From: Clavibacter michiganensis subsp. tessellarius | Lineage (GTDB): Bacteria; Actinomycetota; Actinomycetes; Actinomycetales; Microbacteriaceae | Length of the DNA: 64,000 bases | NCBI RefSeq assembly: GCF_021922985.1 | Contig: NZ_CP040788.1 | Location: 1,798,001 to 1,862,000 of the forward strand | Reading direction: 5' to 3' | Position numbers and translations under genes: made by a program | Part shown: one piece after another, positions 11,811 to 19,541 of the stretch | Layout of the letters: every line of letters begins with the position of its first letter | How positions within the stretch are numbered: the stretch's first letter is position 1 | Notes under the pieces: model-generated | Told to the model about the DNA's origin: nothing | What the model saw: only the letters and a program-made list of their open reading frames with translations | The model's database searches: none

Positions 11811-11835
11811 CCCATCCTCCCCGCGTCGGCCGCCG

Positions 11836-12369
11836 TCAGCCCAGCGGCTTCTCGAAGCAGACGGAGTTCGTGACCGGGATGTACGGCGGGTACACGTCGA
11901 TGGGCAGCCATCCCGCGGTCGCGTAGAGCTGGATCGCGTCGGGCTGCCGGTCGCCCGTCTGCAGGATCAGCCGTCGCGCGCCGCGCTCCTGCGCCACGCG
12001 CTCCAGCTCCGCCATGAGCACGCGGGAGAGGCCGGTGCCGCGGTGCGCGGGATCCACGACGACCTTCTTCAGCTCGAGCTCGTCGCCGAGGTGCCGGATG
12101 ACGCCGTGCGCGGCCGCGTCCCGGTCGTCCCCGTCGAGGACGAGCAGCACGATCGCCTCCACGTCGGCCGGGTCGAACGCGAACGCCACCGCGGCCTTCG
12201 CGGGCCAGTCGGGGTCGTCGGCGTGCCGCCCCTCGTACCGCACGTCCATCTCGGCCTCCATGGCGGCACGGATCCGCGCCCCGCGCGGGTCGTCCCAGCC
12301 GACCACCTCGGTGCGGTACGCCCGCCCGTCGCGCGCGACGTGCCGGGGCCCGGGCTCCTGCTCGGTCAT
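11836..12369 (-). CDS. GNAT-family N-acetyltransferase
   Basis: A 177-residue acetyl-CoA-dependent acetyltransferase. The GNAT core is visible: LKKVVVDPAHRGTGLSRVLM, which contains the acetyl-CoA-binding RGTGLS pyrophosphate loop (usual Q/RxxGxG/A), then LILQTGDRQPDAIQLY and a C-terminal strand ending NSVCFEKPLG. The ending VCFEKPL is typical of this subfamily. Substrate is unknown. Start ATG 12369 was chosen because it opens a compact full-length domain; further upstream is the nrdB terminator region. It could be co-transcribed with the sulfurtransferase downstream. Confidence 0.88.
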   Translation of the reverse strand: MTEQEPGPRHVARDGRAYRTEVVGWDDPRGARIRAAMEAEMDVRYEGRHADDPDWPAKAAVAFAFDPADVEAIVLLVLDGDDRDAAAHGVIRHLGDELELKKVVVDPAHRGTGLSRVLMAELERVAQERGARRLILQTGDRQPDAIQLYATAGWLPIDVYPPYIPVTNSVCFEKPLG

Positions 12370-12397
12370 GCTCCCTCTCCCTGTCCGTCCCGGCCGG

Positions 12398-12431
12398 TGC
12401 CGGCGCGGGCATGACGACGCCCGCACCGGCA
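12398..12431 (-). terminator. Inverted-repeat terminator after nrdAB
   Basis: Thirteen-base arms TGCCGGCGCGGGC and GCCCGCACCGGCA (one mismatch) flank an 8-base loop, directly downstream of the nrdB stop on the minus strand. There is no clear U-tract, as is common in high-GC actinobacteria. Confidence 0.6.
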
Positions 12432-12497
12432 TCCGGGAGGATGCGCGGCGCGGGCGGCGTCGGGTCGTGCGATGCGGCGCGGGCGCGCCGGTCGGTC

Positions 12498-13493
12498 CTA
12501 CTTGGCGCCGACGGTGGCCGACGCGTTCGACTCGTACGACGTGTTCGTCGACTCGAAGAAGTTGACGAGCTGCAGCGTGTCGTTCGCCGTCGCCATCCAC
12601 TTCGCCGGGTTGGAGACCTTGTACTCGGCCTCGAAGCCGAGCTCCTCCAGGCGGCGGTCGGCCAGGTACTTCACGTACTGGTTGATGTAGTTCGCGTTGA
12701 GGCCGAGGATGCCGTTCGGCAGGAGGTCGCGGTTGTACTGCTCCTCCATCTCGACGGCGTCGAGGATCATCTGCTTGATCTCGGCGGCGAACTCCTCCGT
12801 CTGCAGGTCGGGGTTCTCCTCGAGCACCGTGAGGATGAGGTTGATCCCGAACTTGAGGTGCAGCGACTCGTCGCGCACGATCCAGTCCATGAGCGAGCCG
12901 AAGTTGCGCAGCAGGTTCCGCTGGCGGAACGACAGCGACACCATGAAGCCCGAGTAGAACCAGATGCCCTCGAGGATCACGTTGTACGCGACGAGGTTCC
13001 GGACGAAGTCCTTCTTGCCCTCGGTGGTGGTGATGTCGAGGGTCTGCTCGGTCATGCGCTTGATGAACTTGACCTCGAACTCCTCCTTGCGGGCCATCGA
13101 CGGGATGTCGACGTGGGAGTTGTACGCGGCCTCGCGGTCGATCGGGAACGTCTCCAGGACGTACTCGAACGACATGCAGTGGTTCGCCTCCTCCCACATC
13201 TGCTTCGCCAGGTAGAGGTGGCACTCCGGCGCGTTGATGTAGGGGTAGACGCCGAAGGCGAGCGCCTTGTTCACGAGGAGCTCGTTCGGGTTGAAGTAGC
13301 TCATGAGGAACGTGATCGCGTGGCGCTCCTCGTCCGTCATCTTCTTGAAGTCCGCGATGTCCTCGCCGAGCTGGATCTCGTTGGGGAACCACGTGTTGGC
13401 GACGGCCTGGTCGTACAGGTCCATGGCCCACTGGTAGTTGACGGGCTTGAGGAGGAGGCCCTCCTGGATTCCCGTGCCGAGGATCTTCGACAT
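12498..13493 (-). CDS. nrdB: Ribonucleotide reductase class I, beta (radical) subunit
   Basis: A 331-residue R2 ferritin-fold subunit that carries the metal cofactor and radical source for deoxyribonucleotide synthesis. Ligand helices are visible: NAPECHLYLAKQMWEEANHCMSF supplies Glu and His ligands, and GIWFYSGF plus VRDESLHLKFG supply the second Glu and the final Glu-x-x-His pair. The C-terminal tail, which docks to NrdA in this family, ends NASATVGAK. It follows nrdA on the same strand with only a 25-codon ORF in between, and an 84-bp gap separates that ORF from nrdB. It is probably co-transcribed from the promoter near 16350. Confidence 0.95.
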   Translation of the reverse strand: MSKILGTGIQEGLLLKPVNYQWAMDLYDQAVANTWFPNEIQLGEDIADFKKMTDEERHAITFLMSYFNPNELLVNKALAFGVYPYINAPECHLYLAKQMWEEANHCMSFEYVLETFPIDREAAYNSHVDIPSMARKEEFEVKFIKRMTEQTLDITTTEGKKDFVRNLVAYNVILEGIWFYSGFMVSLSFRQRNLLRNFGSLMDWIVRDESLHLKFGINLILTVLEENPDLQTEEFAAEIKQMILDAVEMEEQYNRDLLPNGILGLNANYINQYVKYLADRRLEELGFEAEYKVSNPAKWMATANDTLQLVNFFESTNTSYESNASATVGAK

Positions 13494-13577
13494 GTGCTTC
13501 TTCTCTCCGAATGCGTCGTGCGGGGTGATGCGGTGGGGCGGCCGTGCGGCCGGGAGGGCTCTAGGAGCGGCGCCTGC

Positions 13578-13655
13578 CTACTGGCAGGAGTCGCACTGGA
13601 GCTCGTCCATGGGGTCCATGGGGACGACGTAGTCGCCGAACGTGTCGTCGTTCAT
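13578..13655 (-). CDS. 25-aa CxxC micro-ORF between nrdA and nrdB (detached NrdA redox tail?)
   Basis: The peptide starts MNDDTFGDYVV and ends DELQCDSCQ. Its ATG overlaps the nrdA stop by one base (TGATG), and GGGAGGTG lies nine bases before the ATG, an excellent Shine-Dalgarno match inside the nrdA tail. The nrdA frame itself ends GFGGVGGAR with no cysteine. Class I R1 proteins normally end with a flexible tail carrying a redox cysteine pair that re-reduces the active site, and many end in CxxCQ. The inference is that this ORF supplies that pair, either as a separate peptide or through a frameshift. No slippery heptamer is visible, so termination-reinitiation is favoured. A sequencing error is the alternative. 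Confidence 0.7.
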   Translation of the reverse strand: MNDDTFGDYVVPMDPMDELQCDSCQ

Positions 13656-16156
13656 CAGCGTGCACCTCCCACTCCGCCGAAGCCGAAGCCCTTGCGGGGC
13701 GCGGGAGCGGACTGCGGGGCCGGGGCCTCCGCGGTCGCGGTGGACGCGGGGGCCGATGCGGGCGCGGCCGCGGGAGCGCCGCCACCGAATCCGCCGAAGC
13801 CCTTGCGCTTGGTGCCGTCGGCGTCCTGCGACTTGTCGACCTTGACGGTCGACTGCTCGGCCGTGTGACGCGGCTTCATGTGCAGGTAGTACGTGGTCTT
13901 GACCCCGCGCTCCCAGCCGGCGAAGTAGATGTCCATCATGTCGCCGAGGTCGCGCGTCTCGAGGTACATGTTGCGGCTGATGGCCTGGTCGATCCACTTC
14001 TGCGCGCGCGCCGCGACCTCGAGGAACGCGTACGGCGAGAGCTGGAAGCTCGTGCGGTACGTGGCCTTGACCGAGTCCGGGATCGCCGCGATGTTCTGGA
14101 TGTCGCCCTGGCTGCGGAGGATGCTCTCGCGCACCGTCTCCCAGAGGCCGAGCTCCTGCAGGTCCTTCACCAGGTTCCGGTTGACCTCGAGGAACTTGCC
14201 CGAGGAGGTGGAGCGGCTGAAGATCTGCGAGAACTGCGGGTCGAGGCCGGGCGTGGTGCCGGCGACGAGGCCGATGGACGCGGTGGGCGCGATCGCCATG
14301 AGCGTCGCGTTGCGCATGCCGCCCTTGACCTTGGCGCGCAGCGCGTCCCAGTCGAGGCGCGTGGTGCGGTTCACCTTGACGGGCACGCCGCGGTCGGCCT
14401 CCATCAGCGCGATCGAGTCGAGCGGCACGAGGCCCTCCGACCAGCGCGAGCCCTCGAAGTTCGGGTACGCGCCGCGCTCCTTCGCGAGGTCCGCCGACTC
14501 GTCGATGGCCGCGTAGGAGACGTGCTCCATGATCTCGTCGATCAGGTCGTACGACTCCTCGGACTCGTACGAGAAGCCGAGCTTCTCGACGACGTCGGTG
14601 AAGCCCATGACGCCGAGGCCCACCGCGCGGTTCTGCTGGTTGGAGAAGTCCGCCTCCTTCACGCTGGAGCGCGTGATGTCGATGAGGTTGTCGAGCTGGC
14701 GCACCGCGAGGCGGGCGCTCTGCTCGATCTTCGCGAAGTCGATCTTCCCGTCGGAGAAGTGCTGCGACAGGTTGATGGACGCCAGGTTGCAGACGGAGAC
14801 GTTGTCCTCGTCCTGCGGCAGCGTGATCTCGGTGCAGAGGTTCGAGAGGTGGATCGTGCCCGTGTTGTTGTTGAGGGCGCGGTTGTTGATCGTGTCCTTC
14901 CAGGTCAGCCACGGGTGGCTGGTGGTCTGGAGCGAGATGAGGATCGACTTGAACTGCTCGCGCGCCTTGATTCGCTTGAACATCCGGATGCGCCCGGCCT
15001 CAGCCTCGCCGACGTAGAACGCGTAGCGCTCCGAGAACGCCTTGCCGTACAGCTCGTTGAGGTCGGAGACCTCCAGCGGGTCGAAGAGGTACCAGTCCTC
15101 GTCGTTCTGGACGCGCTTCATGAACTCGTCGCTGATCCACACGGCCGTGTTGGCGGTGCGGGTGCGGCGGTACGGGTCGCCCGAGTTCTGGCGGAGGTCG
15201 AGGAACTCGGGGAAGTCGAGGTGCCAGTTCTCCATGTAGAAGCACAGGGCGCCGAACTTCTTGCCGCCGCGGCTGACGGCCCGGAGCACCGAGTCGATGG
15301 TGTGCATGAACGGGATCGGGCCCGTGGAGGTGGTGTTGTTCGAGCGGATGGGCGAGCCCTGCGCGCGCAGCTTCGAGACGGAGAGGCCGATGCCACCCGT
15401 GCCCTTGGTGAGCCACATGACGTCGCGCGTGGTCTTCGCGATGTGCTCGATGTCGTCCTGCATCTCCATGACGAAGCAGTTCGCGAGCTGCGGGTAGATG
15501 GTGCCCGCGTTGACGAGGGTGGAGCCGGCCGCGAGGTACTCGAGCTTCGACATCTTCTCGTAGAAGGCGATGGCCGTCTCGGTGGGGTTCTGCTCGTTGA
15601 GCGTGAGGCCCATCGCGATGCGCATCCAGAAGTACTGGGGCACCTCGAGGGCGTCGCCGTTGCGGCCCTTGATGCCGTAGCGGTTGTTCAGCGTGACGAC
15701 GCCGATGTACTTGAGCAGCTCGTCGTGCGCGGGCTCGAGGGCCTGGGCGAGGCGCTCCAGGTCGAACAGCTGCACCAGGCGGGAGTCGAGGAGCATCTCG
15801 TCGACGCCGCGCTGGATGTTGCGGGCGAAGTGCTCCGCGTGGAGGCGCTTGAGCTCCTCGGGCGACGAGTAGTCGCCGAGGACGCGCTTGTAGATGGTCT
15901 TGAGGAGGAGGCGCGCGGCGACGGTGTCGAACGCCGGGTCGTCCTTGACGTTCTGGAGCGCGACCTGGATGACGGCCTCATCCAGCTGCTGCGTGGTGAT
16001 CCCGTCGAAGAGGGTGATCTCCAGCTCGGACGCGATCTGCGTGACCCAGCCGATGTTCTCGTCGAGGCCCTGCGTGGCATCCTCGATCGCCAGGTTGATG
16101 CGGTTCGCGTCGTACGGCTCCCGCGTGCCGTCGCGCTTCACTACGGTGATGGACAC
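13655..16156 (-). CDS. nrdA: Ribonucleotide reductase class I, alpha (catalytic) subunit
   Basis: An 833-residue R1 subunit. Residues 1-95 are an ATP-cone (VVKRDGTREPYDANRI), the allosteric activity site. Catalytic cysteines appear in LANCFVMEM, NLCTEITLP (thiyl-radical cysteine by analogy with E. coli C439) and VCNLASINLS. A glycine-rich C-terminal tail (KGFGGFGGG through GFGGVGGAR) has no cysteine pair, which is atypical; see the micro-ORF at 13578-13655. It reduces ribonucleoside diphosphates to deoxyribonucleotides in the cytoplasm together with NrdB. The GTG start has a GAGGAG Shine-Dalgarno. Two NrdR-like boxes and three DnaA boxes lie 194-285 bp upstream. Confidence 0.95.
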   Translation of the reverse strand: MSITVVKRDGTREPYDANRINLAIEDATQGLDENIGWVTQIASELEITLFDGITTQQLDEAVIQVALQNVKDDPAFDTVAARLLLKTIYKRVLGDYSSPEELKRLHAEHFARNIQRGVDEMLLDSRLVQLFDLERLAQALEPAHDELLKYIGVVTLNNRYGIKGRNGDALEVPQYFWMRIAMGLTLNEQNPTETAIAFYEKMSKLEYLAAGSTLVNAGTIYPQLANCFVMEMQDDIEHIAKTTRDVMWLTKGTGGIGLSVSKLRAQGSPIRSNNTTSTGPIPFMHTIDSVLRAVSRGGKKFGALCFYMENWHLDFPEFLDLRQNSGDPYRRTRTANTAVWISDEFMKRVQNDEDWYLFDPLEVSDLNELYGKAFSERYAFYVGEAEAGRIRMFKRIKAREQFKSILISLQTTSHPWLTWKDTINNRALNNNTGTIHLSNLCTEITLPQDEDNVSVCNLASINLSQHFSDGKIDFAKIEQSARLAVRQLDNLIDITRSSVKEADFSNQQNRAVGLGVMGFTDVVEKLGFSYESEESYDLIDEIMEHVSYAAIDESADLAKERGAYPNFEGSRWSEGLVPLDSIALMEADRGVPVKVNRTTRLDWDALRAKVKGGMRNATLMAIAPTASIGLVAGTTPGLDPQFSQIFSRSTSSGKFLEVNRNLVKDLQELGLWETVRESILRSQGDIQNIAAIPDSVKATYRTSFQLSPYAFLEVAARAQKWIDQAISRNMYLETRDLGDMMDIYFAGWERGVKTTYYLHMKPRHTAEQSTVKVDKSQDADGTKRKGFGGFGGGAPAAAPASAPASTATAEAPAPQSAPAPRKGFGFGGVGGAR

Positions 16157-16349
16157 TCTGCTCCTCGTCGTCTTCGTCGTCCGCCCTGATCGGCTGCGGA
16201 CCGTCCTGCTGTCGGCGGCGACGCGGTGCGGGTCGTGCCCGCCGCGCCATGTGCCTCACCAGCCCTGGTCCTCACCAGGGGAAATGCTCGGCGGGCCCTC
16301 ATCCGCCCGGCTCCAGGGAGCCAAGGCGGCGGGGTGTCCCGCGGTCCCA

Positions 16350-16397
16350 TCACTATATATGCGGGCCCCCGGCCGAGCCCAACCCCATATGTAGTGG
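16350..16397 (-). promoter_or_regulatory. Tandem NrdR-type boxes upstream of nrdA
   Basis: Two 16-bp sites at 16350-16365 (core CTATATATGC) and 16382-16397 (core CCATATGTAG) each match 8 of the 10 core positions of the NrdR consensus CWATATATWG. Their equivalent positions are 32 bp apart, about three helical turns, which is the spacing known for NrdR box pairs. The first box overlaps a TATAGT hexamer on the minus strand that could be the nrdA -10. NrdR is the ATP/dATP-sensing repressor of nrd operons; its gene is not in this window. Confidence 0.7.
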
Positions 16398-16402
16398 GCG
16401 TG

Positions 16403-16441
16403 TCGTCCACAGGTGTGGACAACTCCGCGGACTTGTCCACA
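16403..16441. promoter_or_regulatory. Cluster of DnaA boxes upstream of nrdA
   Basis: TTGTCCACA at 16433-16441, its exact reverse complement at 16414-16422 and TCGTCCACA at 16403-16411 form three DnaA boxes within 39 bp. TTGTCCACA is the preferred actinobacterial DnaA box. DnaA boxes regulate nrdAB in E. coli, so coupling of dNTP supply to replication initiation is plausible. The sites also face the divergent MFS gene at 16535. There is no dnaA or dnaN nearby, so this is not an origin. Confidence 0.65.
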
Positions 16442-16534
16442 GGTTCCACAGGCTACGGAGCGCCGCCGACATCCCTGTCCGGTGGCGCCCGGGGCTGCGG
16501 GCGGATGCCTGCCGGACGGTAGGATCTGACCCTC

Positions 16535-17746
16535 GTGAGCACGTACGGAAGCCTCCTCAAGACCCGCGGCGTGGGCCGGATCATCGCCGCCCAGCTCGTG
16601 GCGCGCTTCCCCGGCGGCATGCTCTCGCTCGCGTTCCTCATGCACGTCGAGCGGATCCACGACTCGTACGGCGCCGCCGGCCTCGTGCTCGCCGCGACGA
16701 GCATCGGCCAGGCCGTGGCCGGCCCCCTCACCAGCAGGTGGATGGGCGTCTGGGGCATGAGGCCCGTCCTCATCCTCACGTCCCTCGTGTGCACCGTGGC
16801 CGTCGTCGCGGTCGCGCTCGGCGACGCGGGCACCTCGGTGCCGGTCTTCATGGTGCTCGGCCTCGTCGCCGGCCTCGCCAACCCGCCCGTGCAGCCCGCC
16901 GTCCGCACCATCTACCCGAAGATGGTCAACTCCAAGCAGCTCACGCCCCTGTTCTCGCTCGACGCCTCGGCGCAGGAGATCATCTGGGTGCTCGGGCCCG
17001 TCATCGCGACGTTCCTCGCCATCCAGGTCGACACGAGCGCGGGGATCCTCGTCGCGGCCGCCTTCCTCGTCGGCGGCGGCGCGTGGTTCATCTCCTCCCC
17101 CGAGCTCGGCCGGGTGCGCATCCCGCGCAGCAAGCGCCGCTTCGGCGTCGTGCTCGGGCGTCCTCCTGTGCTGCTCAGCACGGTGGTCGGCTTCCTGCTC
17201 ATCGCCGCGTGCTCGGCCATCGAGGCCGGCGTCGTGGCGGTGTACGGGCACGGCGGGCCGGAGGCCGGCTTCGTCCTCGCGATCTTCGCGGTCGGCTCGC
17301 TCATCGGCGGCCTGTCGCTCGGGCACATCCCCATCAGCCCGTGGGCCATGGCCCGACGCCTCACGATCATCCTGGTCGGCACGGCCCTCGCCGCCGTCTG
17401 GATGCAGTTCGCCTGGCTCTCCGTGTTCCTCTTCCTCGCGGGCGTCGGCATCGCGCCGGCACTCGCGGTGCTGTTCGCCGTCGTCTCCTCGTCGGTGCGG
17501 TTCAGCGACACCGCCGAGGCGTACGGCTGGGTCGGCACCGGCCAGCTGATCGGGGCCGCGCTCGGCTCGGCGGCCGCCGGCTTCGTGATCGACGCGCAGG
17601 GGGCCCAGGGCGCCTTCGTCGTGGCGGCTGTGCTGCTCGCAGCGGGCACCGCGATCGCGGCCGTCTTCCACCGGCACAGCCCCGATCTGCGGGGGCGCGA
17701 TGCCGGCCCCATCCCGGACACGGAGCCGGTCGCCATCGTCACCTGA
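16535..17746 (+). CDS. MFS transporter
   Basis: A 403-residue integral membrane protein with roughly 11-12 hydrophobic segments and the MFS loop LTSRWMGVWGMRPVLIL between helices 2 and 3, a form of the GxxxDRxGRR motif. There is a central cytoplasmic loop around residue 200 (RIPRSKRRFG). The substrate cannot be inferred; similar proteins are annotated as multidrug or sugar efflux permeases. The start is GTG 16535, chosen because a TAGGAT hexamer lies nine bases before it and the helix 1 region starts immediately. It is divergent from nrdA over a 378-bp intergenic region that carries the NrdR and DnaA sites. Confidence 0.85.
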   Translation: MSTYGSLLKTRGVGRIIAAQLVARFPGGMLSLAFLMHVERIHDSYGAAGLVLAATSIGQAVAGPLTSRWMGVWGMRPVLILTSLVCTVAVVAVALGDAGTSVPVFMVLGLVAGLANPPVQPAVRTIYPKMVNSKQLTPLFSLDASAQEIIWVLGPVIATFLAIQVDTSAGILVAAAFLVGGGAWFISSPELGRVRIPRSKRRFGVVLGRPPVLLSTVVGFLLIAACSAIEAGVVAVYGHGGPEAGFVLAIFAVGSLIGGLSLGHIPISPWAMARRLTIILVGTALAAVWMQFAWLSVFLFLAGVGIAPALAVLFAVVSSSVRFSDTAEAYGWVGTGQLIGAALGSAAAGFVIDAQGAQGAFVVAAVLLAAGTAIAAVFHRHSPDLRGRDAGPIPDTEPVAIVT

Positions 17747-17842
17747 CGCGCCGCTCCCCTTCCGCACGACAGGCCCGGCCGCACGCCGCGGGCCGCGCCC
17801 CAAAGTTCCCGCCCCCGCGGAAAACGACGTCGTCCGGCTGGA

Positions 17843-17848
17843 TAGTGT
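17843..17848 (+). promoter_or_regulatory. -10-like hexamer of a leaderless transcript
   Basis: TAGTGT ends exactly six bases before the ATG of the lipoprotein at 17855, so transcription would start at or next to the initiation codon. The GAGGG that follows could alternatively act as a weak Shine-Dalgarno, but its spacing is too short. Confidence 0.4.
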
Positions 17849-17854
17849 GAGGGC

Positions 17855-18328
17855 ATGACCTCTCAGCAGACCCCTCTGACCACGCGACGCCTGCGGGCCG
17901 GGATCGCCGGGCTGGGGCTCGTCCTCGGCCTGACGCTCGCCGGCTGCAGCTCGCCTGCCGCCGACGACGCCGCGACGCCCACGCCCTCCGCCTCCGCGAG
18001 CGCATCCGCCGAGGCCGCGACGCCCACGCCCGACGCGAGCGCCGACGCCGGTTCCGGTGACGCCGCCGCGACCGGATCCCGCGAGGCCATCGCCGCGAAG
18101 ACCCGCGACATCGCCTGCGGCCTCAAGGACAAGTCGACGCTCGAGGAGTCCGACGTCCAGGCGTTCCGCGACCTCGGCACCGAGATCTCCGCCTCGCCTG
18201 AGAGCGGCGCCGCCGCGGCCGGCCAGCAGATCACGGCCCTCGCCGACCAGATCGCGCCCGGCGTCGGACAGCCCATCAGCGCCGACCTGAAGACGCAGAT
18301 GTCGAGCGCCTGCGACTCGCTCCAGTAG
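17855..18328 (+). CDS. Small secreted lipoprotein of unknown function
   Basis: A 157-residue protein with a twin-arginine-containing n-region, a hydrophobic stretch GLVLGLTLAG and a lipobox LAGC near residue 30, so it should be diacylated and membrane-anchored outside. After the cysteine come an Ala/Thr/Pro/Ser-rich linker (residues 35-70) and a short alpha-helical domain. That domain holds a cysteine pair (IACGLKDK and SSACDSLQ) that could form a disulfide. No family was recognised. It is a single gene ended by a strong terminator and convergent with an aldo/keto reductase. Confidence 0.82.
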   Translation: MTSQQTPLTTRRLRAGIAGLGLVLGLTLAGCSSPAADDAATPTPSASASASAEAATPTPDASADAGSGDAAATGSREAIAAKTRDIACGLKDKSTLEESDVQAFRDLGTEISASPESGAAAAGQQITALADQIAPGVGQPISADLKTQMSSACDSLQ

Positions 18329-18342
18329 GTCCCGCACGCCAG

Positions 18343-18377
18343 ACGGCCCCGACCCGCGCAGAGCGGGTCGGGGCCGT
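18343..18377. terminator. Bidirectional terminator hairpin
   Basis: A 15-bp perfect stem, ACGGCCCCGACCCGC with its complement, encloses a 5-base loop. It is placed between the convergent stops of the lipoprotein (18328) and the aldo/keto reductase (18394). Confidence 0.75.
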
Positions 18378-18393
18378 CGTACGTCCGGCGCGA

Positions 18394-19386
18394 CTACCAG
18401 CGGGGGTGCACGGCCTCGCGGAAGTACCGGTCGTAGACGTCGGCGACCTGACGCTCGAACACCTCACCGAGCGCGGGGGCGTCGCCGGCGCGGGCGTTGG
18501 CCTGCGCCTGCTCCGCGTTGCGCGCGCCGGGGATCACCGTGGAGACGCCCTCGCGCTGCACGATCCAGGCCAGCGCGACCTGCGCCGGCGTGAGGTCGGG
18601 CGCGGCCTCGTGGGCGGCGGAGGCGAACTCGCGCGCCGCGGCGACGCCCTGCTCGTAGTCGACGCCGGAGAAGGTCTCGCCGACGTCGAACGCCTCGCCC
18701 TTCCGGTTGAAGTTCCGGTGGTCGGTCTCGGCGAAGGTCGTGTCCGCCGAGTAGCGGCCGCTGAGGAGGCCCGAGGCGAGCGGGACGCGCGCGATGATGC
18801 CGACGCCCGCCTCCACAGCGGCGGGCAGCACGCGGTCGAGCGGCTTGAGGCGGAACGCGTTGAGGATGATCTGCACGCTCGCGACGCCGGGGCGGGCGAT
18901 GGCGAGGAGGGCCTCGTCGGTCGTCTCGACGCTGACGCCGTAGGACGCGATCGCGCCGTCGGCGACGAGCTCGTCGAGGGCGTCGTAGACGCGGTCGCTC
19001 GAGAAGACGGGCGTGGGCGGGCAGTGCAGCTGGACGAGGTCGAGCGTGTCGACCCCGAGGTTGCGGCGCGAGCGGTCGGTCCACTCGCGGAAGCGGTCGA
19101 GGGTGAAGTTCGCGGGGTCCTGCGCGTCGCGGCGGCCCATCTTCGTGGCGACCGTGACGCCCGAGTCCGGGTGCGCGCGGAGCCAGGATCCGATGATCGT
19201 CTCGCTGCGGCCGTCGCCGTAGACGTCGGCCGTGTCGAAGAAGGTGATGCCCGCGTCGGCCGCCGCGTCGAGCACGGCGAGCGCGTCGTCCTCGGCGACG
19301 TCACCCCAGTCCCCGCCGAGCTGCCAGGTCCCGAGTCCGATGACCGAGACGTTCCGATGGGTCCTGCCGAGGCTTCTCTGCTCCAT
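18394..19386 (-). CDS. Aldo/keto reductase (AKR, YajO/Tas-like)
   Basis: A 330-residue (beta/alpha)8 oxidoreductase. The tetrad is visible in FFDTADVYGDGRSE (Asp, Tyr), VATKMGRRD (Lys) and LVQLHCPP (His). NADPH contacts include VIPGARNAEQAQANA near the C-terminus, and the N-terminus LGRTHRNVSVIGLGTWQLGG is typical of the larger AKR group that includes Tas and potassium-channel beta-like enzymes. Substrate is unknown. It is unrelated in detail to the AKR at 3283, which has the shorter AKR5-like plan. Its promoter region faces the HtrA-like gene in a divergent arrangement (19387-19541). Confidence 0.9.
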   Translation of the reverse strand: MEQRSLGRTHRNVSVIGLGTWQLGGDWGDVAEDDALAVLDAAADAGITFFDTADVYGDGRSETIIGSWLRAHPDSGVTVATKMGRRDAQDPANFTLDRFREWTDRSRRNLGVDTLDLVQLHCPPTPVFSSDRVYDALDELVADGAIASYGVSVETTDEALLAIARPGVASVQIILNAFRLKPLDRVLPAAVEAGVGIIARVPLASGLLSGRYSADTTFAETDHRNFNRKGEAFDVGETFSGVDYEQGVAAAREFASAAHEAAPDLTPAQVALAWIVQREGVSTVIPGARNAEQAQANARAGDAPALGEVFERQVADVYDRYFREAVHPRW

Positions 19387-19541
19387 GCGTCGAGCCTACG
19401 CGCGGGGCGGGCGGCGATCGGCGGGCGGCGGCGGCTCGGATCCATGGCCGACGCTCGTGCTCGTCATGGGGTGCTCATAGGGACGGGCGGTGTGATCTCC
19501 TCATCGCCCCCATCGGGCCACCCCAGACACGAAGGACCGTC

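Noticed and set aside
16403..16441. Replication origin suggested by clustered DnaA boxes
   Set aside because: Only three boxes, no AT-rich unwinding element and no dnaA/dnaN/gyr genes nearby; position upstream of nrdA fits regulation.
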